DNA of 14,114 nt from an uncultured Flavonifractor sp. (GTDB taxonomy: Bacteria > Bacillota > Clostridia > Oscillospirales > Oscillospiraceae), in the NCBI GenBank assembly GCA_947384055.1, contig CANDFO010000063.1, positions 1 through 14,114 on the forward strand, given 5' to 3'. The first letter of the stretch is position 1. The number at the start of each line of letters is the position of its first letter. The notes under the pieces were generated by a model that saw nothing but the letters and a program-made list of their open reading frames with translations, made no database searches and was not told the origin of the DNA. Positions 1 to 6,090 of this stretch are shown in pieces. A program made the translations under genes and the position numbers.

Positions 1-10
1 TCCTCCTTTT
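1..10 (-). promoter_or_regulatory. Shine-Dalgarno-like site for a leftward gene outside the window
   Basis: Read on the minus strand the first ten bases are AAAAGGAGGA, a near-perfect ribosome binding site. A leftward gene probably starts just beyond the window edge, divergent from the integrase gene. Nothing of its coding part is visible. Confidence 0.35.
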
Positions 11-127
11 GAATTTTTGGAACCGGAAGCCTCAGCAGAGAGCGCCTCTTCTCCCCAAAACCTCGGAAGGACTGTAAAGCGAGAAGATTTTCCCGCTCAG
101 GTAGCCCTATAGGTAGCCATTTTTACA

Positions 128-156
128 TTGACGCAGGCGAACTGTCCTGCCATAAT
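128..156 (+). promoter_or_regulatory. Sigma-70-type promoter of the integrase gene
   Basis: TTGACG (128-133) and CATAAT (151-156) are separated by exactly 17 bases, each one mismatch from consensus. The predicted transcript start, near 163, leaves a leader of about 37 bases with GAGGAG ahead of the ATG at 200. The inverted repeat CTGTC-N12-GACAG (142-163) brackets the -10 element and could be an operator; that part is inference. Confidence 0.6.
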
Positions 157-199
157 ATGACAGGGACCACCCGTAAAAACAGAGAGGAGAAAAGCTATC

Positions 200-1345
200 A
201 TGTCTAGAAAGAGAATCGAAAAAAATCTGGCTTATGATGATGAAAAGGGGCTCTATTACGCATACTTTGACTATGGAGTAGACATAAACGGAAGGAGGAA
301 GCGGACTACAAAAACCTTTTATGATGTAAAAGATGCGAAGCTGGCGCTGCTGAGCTTTGAGGTGGAGAAACTGCAGGGGACGCTGACTCAGCCCAGCCGG
401 ATTACGGTGGCCCAATGGCTGGACTACTGGCTGGAGGATGTAATCCGGCCTAACCGGGAGCGCACGACGTATTATTGTTACCAGTGCATTATAAAAAATC
501 ATGTGTCCCCCGGACTGGGAGACACATTGCTGCAGCGGCTTGCGCCCTATGAAATTCAGCAGTATTATACGAGTATGATGCGGGAAAAGGGGTTAAGCCC
601 CAACAGCGTCCGCAAGCACCATGTATTGCTGCATACAGCGCTGAAGCTGGCGCACCGTCAGGGCCTGATACCGGAGAGTCCGGTGGATAAAGTGGAGGCC
701 CCCAGAGAGCTGCCTCCGCGCCGTCTCTACTACACGCCGGCTCAGCTGCGGCGACTGTTCCAGGCCGCAGAAGGGACATGGCTGGAGGCGGTGGTAAAGC
801 TGGGCGGCTATCTGGGTCTGCGCCGGGGGGAGATCTGTGGCCTGCGGTGGGAGAATGTGGATCTGGAACATATGGAGATTCATATCCGAATAACTCGGAC
901 GTCCATAGGCGGCGTGACGGTGGAAAAACGGCCGAAGACGGCGCATTCCATACGGACGCTGGGGATCGGCGGACTGGAGGATTTGAGGCAGCTGCTGGAA
1001 AGGCTCCGGCTGGAGCAGGCAAAACACAGCAGAGAGCTGGGGGCCTGTTATCATGAAAGCGGCTATGTGCTCACGGAGGACAACGGACTGCCCAGACGGC
1101 CCAATCAGGTTACGCGGGCGCTGCAAAAATTTATAGCGGATAACCGTCTGCCGCCCATTACAGTCCACGGCCTGCGCCACACCTTTGCCAGCGTAGCCAA
1201 CAGCGCCCACGTCCCGCTGCTGGATATCGGGAAGACTCTGGGACACAAGGACGTATCCATTACCGGGCGTGTCTATACGCATTTATTTGACCACACATAC
1301 AGGGAGGTGTTGGATACTGTAGCGACGCAGATTGCGGCGGGCTGA
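200..1345 (+). CDS. Tyrosine recombinase / phage-type integrase
   Basis: Site-specific recombinase of the Tn916/phage integrase type, 381 residues, the usual full length. The N-terminal 60 residues look like an arm-site-binding domain (basic, with YDDEKGLYYAYFDYG near residue 11). Residues about 65-165 are the SAM-like core-binding domain. The catalytic domain follows, with all expected residues visible: R208 in GLRRGE, K246, H323 and R326 in HGLRHTFA, H349 in LGHKD, and the nucleophile Y359 in GRVYTH. The ATG at 200 is preceded by GAGGAG. The protein should integrate and excise a mobile element, but no excisionase, relaxase or replication gene lies next to it here, and the att site could not be fixed. 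It may mark one end of an element that extends left of the window, or be a solitary relic. It appears intact. Confidence 0.95.
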   Translation: MSRKRIEKNLAYDDEKGLYYAYFDYGVDINGRRKRTTKTFYDVKDAKLALLSFEVEKLQGTLTQPSRITVAQWLDYWLEDVIRPNRERTTYYCYQCIIKNHVSPGLGDTLLQRLAPYEIQQYYTSMMREKGLSPNSVRKHHVLLHTALKLAHRQGLIPESPVDKVEAPRELPPRRLYYTPAQLRRLFQAAEGTWLEAVVKLGGYLGLRRGEICGLRWENVDLEHMEIHIRITRTSIGGVTVEKRPKTAHSIRTLGIGGLEDLRQLLERLRLEQAKHSRELGACYHESGYVLTEDNGLPRRPNQVTRALQKFIADNRLPPITVHGLRHTFASVANSAHVPLLDIGKTLGHKDVSITGRVYTHLFDHTYREVLDTVATQIAAG

Positions 1346-1453
1346 GAAAGGATTCGGCTTCTTGTACCGCTGCCGCCATTCAATTAAAAGTGTGATACCG
1401 TGAGGAAATCCAGGAATGGCAACCGCTTGGAGAGGGAAAGTAAAGTTCTTTTT

Positions 1454-1481
1454 GATATTTTTTCTTTCAAGAAAAAGTATC
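1454..1481. repeat. Near-perfect inverted repeat downstream of the integrase
   Basis: GATA-T-TTTTTCTT is followed by TC and then AAGAAAAA-G-TATC: 12 Watson-Crick pairs and one T-G pair around a two-base centre. It is AT-rich in a GC-rich setting. It could be an RNA hairpin in the integrase 3' region or a recombination or attachment-site element. No copy was seen elsewhere in the window. Confidence 0.45.
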
Positions 1482-1501
1482 AATTGAATCCGTGCGCTTC
1501 T

Positions 1502-1539
1502 CAAGGCCTGACGCCCGGCGGCAGAAGCCTTGTTTTTTT
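1502..1539 (+). terminator. Rho-independent terminator after the integrase gene
   Basis: The arms CAAGGC (1502-1507) and GCCTTG (1527-1532), with an inner GCC/GGC pairing, are followed at once by seven T residues (1533-1539). Orientation is rightward, so it would end integrase transcription about 160 bases past the stop, just before the convergent membrane-protein gene. Confidence 0.6.
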
Positions 1540-1542
1540 ATT

Positions 1543-2070
1543 TTATATACAGCCGGCGGCAAGGGCGGCGGCGGGAAGGATTACATCCACGACAAAGCCG
1601 GTGGCAAAGGTCATAATCATCCCTGCTGTTATTACGCCTAGTATAATAGGTGGAAGGGCTTTACGCAGAGGCATGTCCAAAAATGCGGCGGCCAGCGCGC
1701 CGGTCCAGGCTCCGGTGCCCGGCAGGGGAATTGCCACAAAGATGTAGAGCCCCAGATATTTATAGCGGCTGACACTGCGCCCCTTGAGATGGGCCTTTCG
1801 CTCCAGACGGTCCACCATCCGGTTCAGTCGGGGAAAACGGCGGCGCATCCACTGAAAAATACGCCGGATATAGACAATGATGAAGGGGATGGGGAGCAGA
1901 TTTCCCACGACGCCGGCGCACAGCGCAGCCAGCGGGGACAGACCCAGCGCGGTTCCAAAGGGGACGCCGCCCCGCAGCTCCACAATGGGGAGCATGGAAA
2001 CCAGCATGGTAAAGATGATCTCTCCCGTCTGGTAACTGGTAAGCCATTCCAATAAATTCAAGAAAAACAC
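1543..2070 (-). CDS. Small multi-drug export family membrane protein (COG2426/PF06695-like)
   Basis: The core MLPIVELRGGVPFG is the signature of the COG2426 'small multi-drug export' family, integral membrane proteins of about 160-180 residues whose transport role is named by annotation more than by experiment. Visible segments: a first helix around EIIFTMLVSMLPIVELRG, a second around LAALCAGVVGNLLPIPFIIVYI, a basic loop (WMRRRFPRLNRMVDRLERK), then LGLYIFVAIPLPGTGAWTGALAAAFL and a last long helix at the C-terminus. The open frame extends to an ATG at 2235, but that part lacks a ribosome binding site and family resemblance. Family length favours a GTG at 2073/2070 or the TTG at 2061. A TATAAT on the minus strand (2081-2086) would place the transcript start almost at the GTG codons, so a leaderless start is possible. 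The gene converges on the integrase. Confidence 0.8.
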   Translation of the reverse strand: MFFLNLLEWLTSYQTGEIIFTMLVSMLPIVELRGGVPFGTALGLSPLAALCAGVVGNLLPIPFIIVYIRRIFQWMRRRFPRLNRMVDRLERKAHLKGRSVSRYKYLGLYIFVAIPLPGTGAWTGALAAAFLDMPLRKALPPIILGVITAGMIMTFATGFVVDVILPAAALAAGCI

Positions 2071-2248
2071 CACACTTGTGATTATATATTGCGGATTGTC
2101 CGTAAATACCCGAAGGGCAGACGGGCCGAAGCAGTGCCGCGGACAACAGTGTACCACAGACAGGGCGAAAAAGAAAGACAATCCTTCCCGCGCCCGGCCC
2201 ATAAAACCGGCCGTATGATACCAAAACGCTTTCATTTTGAAGAAAGCG

Positions 2249-2285
2249 AGCGGCGCCCCCGTTTGCGTGAGCAGGGGGCGCCGCT
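2249..2285. repeat. GC-rich palindrome, homologous to the one at 2491-2526
   Basis: AGCGGCGCCCCC (2249-2260) pairs perfectly with GGGGGCGCCGCT (2274-2285) around a loop containing TTGCGT. The palindrome at 2491-2526 has the same design: AGCG-CGCCCCCG on the left, TTGCGT in the loop and the complementary right arm followed by TTTA. The two look like members of one small repeat family and bracket the hairpin-rich spacer. Confidence 0.6.
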
Positions 2286-2457
2286 TTAGTCTGTCAAAGG
2301 ACTTCCCCTACGGGAAAGCCTCGCAGAGTTTTGCCGCTCGAAGCGGCAAAATAAAGTCAAAATTGGTCATTTTCGGGGACATGCGCCTCGAAAATGACAC
2401 ATCTCGGCCTGCAAGTGTGCCCAAAGGGTGCGCGCGGCAGGCCGTATCCCTTCTGCC

Positions 2458-2479
2458 AAAAAAGGCCCCTGGCCTTTTT
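2458..2479. terminator. Bidirectional terminator
   Basis: The stem AAAAAGGCC / GGCCTTTTT has a three-base loop, CCT. It gives a U-run on both strands, so it can stop transcription either way. For the leftward metallopeptidase operon it is the first site past the stop that has a T-run, about 50 bases downstream. Confidence 0.65.
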
Positions 2480-2490
2480 CGACAGGCTCG

Positions 2491-2526
2491 AGCGTCGCCC
2501 CCGCTTGCGTAAGCGGGGGCGACGCT
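2491..2526 (-). terminator. Perfect 16-bp stem-loop abutting the metallopeptidase stop codon
   Basis: AGCGTCGCCCCCGCTT (2491-2506) and its exact complement (2511-2526) enclose the tetraloop GCGT. On the minus strand the stem starts directly after the TAA of the gene at 2527. No U-run follows it on that strand, so it may act as a 3' exonuclease block or as the first part of a tandem terminator with 2458-2479. Confidence 0.55.
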
Positions 2527-2904
2527 TTATGCTTCCGGATTGTTTTCCAGAAATTGTTTGAGATAAGCCGCATCCTTCCGTTCCAGCCCCCGCTCTCCCG
2601 CCAGTCCTTCAATATGGTGGGTGAGCTCGTGGGCCAGGGTCGCGTACAGCTCCTCCTCCCACTGCTCATCCCGCCACCCCTCCCGGCGGGCGAGGGCGGA
2701 AAAGGAGCCGTAATAAAGGTTGATATACCGCCCCATCTGATGGTTGTGGCAATATTCGCCCAATACGCACAGACCTGGGGCTTGGGGGTTTTCCTTCTGC
2801 TCCGGCAGCAGGGAGATTCCGCCGTTGAGCTCTTGAAAAAACTCCTGCGGAAACCGCTCCGCAAGCCGATCCAAAATGTCTCCCACTTGATCAAAGGTGA
2901 GCAT
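2527..2904 (-). CDS. Small zincin-type metallopeptidase (PF06262-like)
   Basis: A 125-residue protein with the zinc-protease motif HELTHHIE at residues 92-99: H92 and H96 as metal ligands, E93 as catalytic base and E99 as likely third ligand. It matches in size and layout the minimal 'metallopeptidase family protein' of Firmicutes (FDQVGDILDRLAERFPQEFF at the start, NLYYGSFSAL before the active site). No signal peptide or membrane segment is seen, so it should be cytoplasmic; substrates of this family are unknown. The ATG at 2904 is preceded on the minus strand by CGGAGG at good spacing. The gene follows the XRE/membrane regulator with a 29-base gap, so the two are probably co-transcribed. 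A functional link is possible but unproved. Confidence 0.85.
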   Translation of the reverse strand: MLTFDQVGDILDRLAERFPQEFFQELNGGISLLPEQKENPQAPGLCVLGEYCHNHQMGRYINLYYGSFSALARREGWRDEQWEEELYATLAHELTHHIEGLAGERGLERKDAAYLKQFLENNPEA

Positions 2905-2933
2905 GGATATACCTCCGACTCATTCAAAACCGT

Positions 2934-3800
2934 TCAGCCCGCCGGTTTTTTCCTGCACACAGACAGGACGGCGCAGAGCAGGCCGCCCACCGGAAAGGCT
3001 GCCCAGGAGACCTTCCAGGCGTCCCAGAGTATTCCGCCGGCCAGAAAGCACACGGTGGCCAGCAGCATGATGACCGCCGCCCAATCCCGTCCTGCGGGTT
3101 CCGGCTGGTATTTGGCCCACCGGATGCCCAGCAGCACCAGGATGCCCACACACAGGGCCAGGAGGAGGAAGAACAGCGTCAAAACCCGCAGCACCACAGC
3201 GTCAGAGCCCTGAAAGCGCACCGCCAGAGTGAGCAGCAGAGCCGTATCAACGATGATCCCCGCCACCGCTCCGGCAATTCCGGCAGGAAACAGCCGCTCG
3301 AAGCGGGCGCGTGCTGCGGGGGCGGTACAGGCGGGATGGACGGGATTTGCCCGCAGAAAGTTTCCATGGGAGAGCCCTCCGGAGACCAGCAGGAACACCG
3401 CTCCCGCCTCACACAACAGAAGGGGGAGGATGATGTACCCGCTCTCTCCCAGAGCTGAACAGCAGGCCGTCAGCGCCGCCACGCCCAGCAGAGCCAGCGC
3501 CACCCCGGCGGCGATGGTCCAGGAGAAGCGGTCCATGTGCCGGGCATAGGCGCTCCAGAGGGTCGGACCGTCCGGTCCGGCCGGAATGCTGTCCCGGCTG
3601 AGGTCGTCCCGCATCAGCTGGTCCAAGGTGCAGTTCAGCAGCTCCGCCAGCGGCACCAGCTTTTCCGATTCCGGCATGGTTTGTCCGCTCTCCCATTTGG
3701 AGACCGCCTGGCGGCTCACATTCAGCGCTTCGGCCAGCCCCTCCTGGGTAAGACCGGCCCGACGGCGGAGCAGGGACAGATTTTGCGCAAAGTTTGACAT
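2934..3800 (-). CDS. XRE-family transcriptional regulator with six-helix membrane domain
   Basis: 288 residues. Residues 7-62 form an HTH_3/XRE domain (LRRRAGLTQEGLAEALNVSR, recognition helix around SRQAVSKWESG, residues 29-39). A linker follows, and from residue 93 there are six hydrophobic segments: about 93-115, 121-142, 173-194, 202-226, 239-258 and 264-282. This 'XRE plus membrane anchor' design is common in Clostridia, where such proteins are thought to sense membrane or cell-wall conditions while bound to DNA; the signal is unknown. The ATG at 3800 has AAGGAG nine bases upstream. The gene leads the operon with the metallopeptidase and is separated from the particle operon by 565 bases, so whether it regulates that operon is only a guess. 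Confidence 0.88.
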   Translation of the reverse strand: MSNFAQNLSLLRRRAGLTQEGLAEALNVSRQAVSKWESGQTMPESEKLVPLAELLNCTLDQLMRDDLSRDSIPAGPDGPTLWSAYARHMDRFSWTIAAGVALALLGVAALTACCSALGESGYIILPLLLCEAGAVFLLVSGGLSHGNFLRANPVHPACTAPAARARFERLFPAGIAGAVAGIIVDTALLLTLAVRFQGSDAVVLRVLTLFFLLLALCVGILVLLGIRWAKYQPEPAGRDWAAVIMLLATVCFLAGGILWDAWKVSWAAFPVGGLLCAVLSVCRKKPAG

Positions 3801-4180
3801 ACATCAATCTCCTTTCCCAAGCTGTCTCCATTTTCCTCCGCAGAAGGGAAAAAGGCCACCAACCAGGCAGTTCTTCCGGTTAAAATCCGCGCAACCTCAG
3901 GTTGCGGCCGCATTATTTCACGGGATTTGCCGGCATGACGGACAAAACGGGTTCCGCAGCGCCCGAAGATGGAACCGGCCGGACTGATGTCCCGTTTACC
4001 TTTGGGAGCTTTTGCCGCTTACGCGCCTGTTCCTGATTTATGCGCTGCCTGTCAGATGAGCCTTAATCAGATAGAAATTTTTTGATATCATCCAGCGAGT
4101 TAATAGAGGAAGCCGGCCGTGAGCAGACCGCCAGGGTTTCGGCCTGACCGCTTGAGAGGGGTCCGCGATTTGCTTCAGGA
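3801..4180 (-). ncRNA. Long structured 5' leader of the regulator operon (putative)
   Basis: No gene is recognisable between the promoter at 4187-4215 and the regulator start. The predicted leader of about 380 bases has several self-complementary pieces, among them GGTTCC/GGAACC on the minus strand around 3950-3980 and CGCAACC-TGA-GGTTGCG at 3890-3906, the latter followed shortly by TTTT, which looks like a weak attenuator. No known riboswitch class was recognised. It may be a cis-acting leader, a small RNA or decayed sequence. Confidence 0.3.
3890..3906 (-). terminator. Possible attenuator hairpin in the regulator leader
   Basis: CGCAACC and GGTTGCG form a seven-pair stem with a three-base loop. 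On the minus strand it is followed by CGGATTTTAACC, so only a short U-run. It lies within the predicted leader, about 85 bases before the ATG. Confidence 0.3.
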
Positions 4181-4186
4181 TGCTTG

Positions 4187-4215
4187 ATTATAGCAGAAAC
4201 GCCGGATTAAATCAA
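4187..4215 (-). promoter_or_regulatory. Leftward promoter for the XRE/metallopeptidase operon
   Basis: On the minus strand TTGATT (complement of 4210-4215) and a perfect TATAAT (complement of 4187-4192) are separated by 17 bases. Transcription would start near 4180 and run toward the XRE gene, giving the long leader described at 3801-4180. Confidence 0.55.
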
Positions 4216-4220
4216 GAAAA

Positions 4221-4240
4221 GCCTCCCGCGTCAGGGGGGC
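4221..4240 (-). terminator. Leftward terminator-like hairpin
   Basis: GCCTCCC and GGGGGGC form a seven-pair stem with a six-base loop. Read leftward it is followed by TTTTCTTGATTT. It overlaps the upstream edge of the leftward promoter and could insulate it from antisense transcription coming out of the particle operon. Confidence 0.4.
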
Positions 4241-4288
4241 TGGCGGAATGCGTTTTGCACCCGATAGAAGGTGTTTGCGTCGGACCTG

Positions 4289-4318
4289 TTGCAATCACTG
4301 TCCGGTTTTCTGTATGAT
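4289..4318 (+). promoter_or_regulatory. Promoter of the contractile-particle operon
   Basis: TTGCAA (4289-4294) and TATGAT (4313-4318) are 18 bases apart. The predicted start near 4325 leaves a leader of about 40 bases, with GGTGGAGG eight bases before the ATG at 4366. This is the only convincing rightward promoter ahead of the gene string that follows. Confidence 0.5.
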
Positions 4319-4365
4319 ATACCTGCCTTACTCCAAAATGTGGCTGGGCCGGGTGGAGGCGCAGT

Positions 4366-4731
4366 ATGAGAATTGCGGTTTGTGAGAACTCTGTGGCCTC
4401 CGCGCAGCGGCTCTGCTTTTGGATTGAGCAGTACTGCCGGTGCTATGAGCGGACCGCTCAGCTGGAGTGCTTTGCGTCGCCGGAGGAATTTTCCGCCAGC
4501 ACAAGGACCTTTGACGTGGTATACCTGGGGTTTGGAGGAAATACCGGTTTTTTGCAGGCCCGCCTGCTGCGGGAGCGGGACCGGAACTGCCGTATCGTCC
4601 TGGTGGACGATACGCAGGAGTTTGCGGTGCGGTGCGTGCGCCTGCACTGCACGGACTTTATTCTGCGGCCGGTGGAGTTCCGCGACATTGTGCGGAGCAT
4701 GGGGCTGGTCTTGCGGGGAGGGATGCGGTGA
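4366..4731 (+). CDS. Stand-alone degenerate response-regulator receiver (LytTR type)
   Basis: 121 residues with the order of a LytR/AlgR-type receiver: strand MRIAVCEN, helix, FASPEEF, strand FDVVYLGFGG, RIVLVDDTQEFAVRCV and FILRPVEF near the end. The phosphorylation residues are lost. The acid pocket is reduced to E7-N8, the Asp that should accept phosphate is G55, the Thr/Ser switch region reads VDD (80-82), and the conserved Lys-Pro is R101-P102. No output domain follows. It should therefore act by protein contact rather than phosphotransfer, perhaps as a regulatory or assembly partner of the particle. Its stop overlaps the GTG of the next gene in the sequence GTGA, so the two are translationally coupled. 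The receiver-fold assignment is fairly secure; the role is unknown. Confidence 0.75.
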   Translation: MRIAVCENSVASAQRLCFWIEQYCRCYERTAQLECFASPEEFSASTRTFDVVYLGFGGNTGFLQARLLRERDRNCRIVLVDDTQEFAVRCVRLHCTDFILRPVEFRDIVRSMGLVLRGGMR

Positions 4732-5912
4732 GCTGGCTTCGGATACGGCGGGAGGCCGCGCGGGACGTCCGGCGGGAGCGGACCGGGGAGATCCTCCGCC
4801 AGGAGACCGCTTGGGCGGCGGGGACGGAGCAGTTTCAGCACCGGGACCCCCTGTATCATGTGACGGAGAGCTTTCATCAGACCTTCGATGCTGTGGGACG
4901 GCGGCGCGCGGCGGAACTGGCAGGAGGCGGACAGGAGCGGGAGCGCCCGGACCTCCCGGGGGAGCGGCCGCCGGATGAGCTGTCTGCCCGGTCCTTTTGG
5001 GAGGGGCGGCCGGGGGAGCGGGAGATGCTCCTGCGGTTTTCCGAGACCGCTTTTCAGCGGGGCACCCTGTCCGGGGCGATACTGCGGGGAACGGGGCAGA
5101 TGATGCTCTTCTCCTGTCTGAAAAAAGTGGTAGGGCAGTCCCAGCCGGACAAGTGGCAGCAGAGGAAGCTCTTTGAAGGGGCCGCGTCCGGGCGCAGGGC
5201 GCCGGGATACCCCGGCGGCCGGGTGCGCTTCAGCCGGGGATTTACATACAGCGCCGTGGGCCTGGTGACGGACGCCCTGGGAGATGTCCGCCGGACGGTG
5301 GAGAGCCTCCGGGCCCTGGCCATGGGCGCAGGAGGGCTGGAGGGTTCCGGCGCAGAGACACTGAGGACCATGTACCCTTTTTTGGACGACAGCCGGGAGC
5401 GGGCTCTGCTGGCCCGGTATCGGGAGCAGCTGGAACAGCCCGGAGACCCGGAGGGCCATGCCGCCCTCCAGAGTGCCGTTGTGCGGCTGGAGGCGCTGAA
5501 GGCGAAAAAGGCCCAGATGAAAGAAGAATGGATCAATCAGCTTCGCCGGATTTCCCGGCGGGCCGCCGAAGCCCAGGCGCAGTTTGAGATGCCGGAGTTT
5601 TCCGCGGCGCTGGACGCCGCCCTGCGGCAGGCGTCCGGAGCGGATGGACCTCCGGAGGAAGACGGGGAGGCGAGGCCGGATGGAGCAGAGGGGGGAACAG
5701 CGCGACCGCCGGAAGGAGGAACCGCTGCCCGGCCGGGAGGAGCGCGCCGCCGGAAAGCGGAGGGCTCCGGGCCGGGCGGAGCTGGCGGCGCGGGCCCTGC
5801 TGGAGGGCGCTCCCCCGGAGCGACTGGACCCGGAGGGCTGGAAGCAGCTGTCGGGGCGGATCGGAAACAGCGGATTGGAGGCGTTTCTGGCGGCCCGGCT
5901 GCCCCGCCCTGA
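4728..5912 (+). CDS. Uncharacterised particle-operon protein, probable real end near 5680
   Basis: The GTG at 4728 overlaps the preceding TGA. I do not recognise the family. The first 70 residues are rich in Arg and Glu and likely helical. A central part (around LLRFSETAFQRGTLSGAILR and FSRGFTYSAVGLVTDALGD) has alternating hydrophobic residues. A long charged helix with coiled-coil character (RLEALKAKKAQMKEEW) closes the convincing part at about residue 305. Beyond about residue 318 the frame turns into Gly/Pro/Ala-rich sequence and loses its GC-rich third positions, while the +1 frame gains them from 5680. The annotated end at 5912 may therefore be a chance read-through, or the tail may be a frameshift artefact. 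It sits between the pseudo-receiver and the chaperone-like gene. Confidence 0.65.
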   Translation: MSWLRIRREAARDVRRERTGEILRQETAWAAGTEQFQHRDPLYHVTESFHQTFDAVGRRRAAELAGGGQERERPDLPGERPPDELSARSFWEGRPGEREMLLRFSETAFQRGTLSGAILRGTGQMMLFSCLKKVVGQSQPDKWQQRKLFEGAASGRRAPGYPGGRVRFSRGFTYSAVGLVTDALGDVRRTVESLRALAMGAGGLEGSGAETLRTMYPFLDDSRERALLARYREQLEQPGDPEGHAALQSAVVRLEALKAKKAQMKEEWINQLRRISRRAAEAQAQFEMPEFSAALDAALRQASGADGPPEEDGEARPDGAEGGTARPPEGGTAARPGGARRRKAEGSGPGGAGGAGPAGGRSPGATGPGGLEAAVGADRKQRIGGVSGGPAAPP

Positions 5913-6090
5913 GCTGCACGGGGCGTCTTCGCTGGTGGGAGAGGCGGACACGGCGCCCTTTCCGGCTCCGGCGGACGGCCCCTGGCTGGCGGAGCCCCGG
6001 GAGCTGACGCGGGAGGAGCCGGGCGGACAGGGATTTCCCCCGGCCTGGCTGCGGGCAGATGGAGGTGCATCCGGTGGACCGGCCCTTTGA
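5680..6090 (+). CDS. Small unrecognised protein with an L-x-x-RIGN motif
   Basis: 136 residues from the ATG at 5680, which follows the purine-rich GGGGAGG. From this point the codon pattern of this frame is strongly GC3-biased, which supports real coding despite a 233-base overlap with the frame of the upstream gene. The first 35 residues are very basic and acidic, probably disordered. A helical patch then includes ELAARALLEG and LSGRIGNSGLEAFLA (about residues 60-75). The latter resembles, by eye only, the LQ-x-x-x-GN-x-A-V motif of DUF4157-type proteins encoded near contractile injection systems. The rest is Pro/Glu/Gly-rich. It could also be the C-terminal part of the upstream protein if a frameshift joins them. 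Function unknown. Confidence 0.6.
   Translation: MEQRGEQRDRRKEEPLPGREERAAGKRRAPGRAELAARALLEGAPPERLDPEGWKQLSGRIGNSGLEAFLAARLPRPELHGASSLVGEADTAPFPAPADGPWLAEPRELTREEPGGQGFPPAWLRADGGASGGPAL

Larger units (their letters stand above)
2236..2526. other. Gene-free spacer packed with inverted repeats
   Basis: No credible gene is seen. Five further stem-loops lie beside the palindrome at 2249-2285: TTTTGCCGCT/AGCGGCAAAA (2329-2351, loop CGA), GTCATTTTCG/CGAAAATGAC (2366-2398), CGGCCTGC/GCAGGCCG (2405-2444), the A/T-flanked stem at 2458-2479 and the 16-bp stem at 2491-2526. Such density is typical of REP-like or composite terminator regions at operon ends. Here it separates the ends of two leftward transcription units. 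Confidence 0.6.

Noticed and set aside
1..199. Search for a tRNA or a clear attachment core beside the integrase
   Set aside because: No tRNA-like fold is visible. The direct repeats AGGTAGCC at 99-106 and 111-118 could be integrase arm sites but are too short to call.
2428..3213. Rightward frame of 261 codons across the metallopeptidase gene
   Set aside because: It opens inside the hairpin cluster and runs antisense to the HExxH-containing gene and the regulator.
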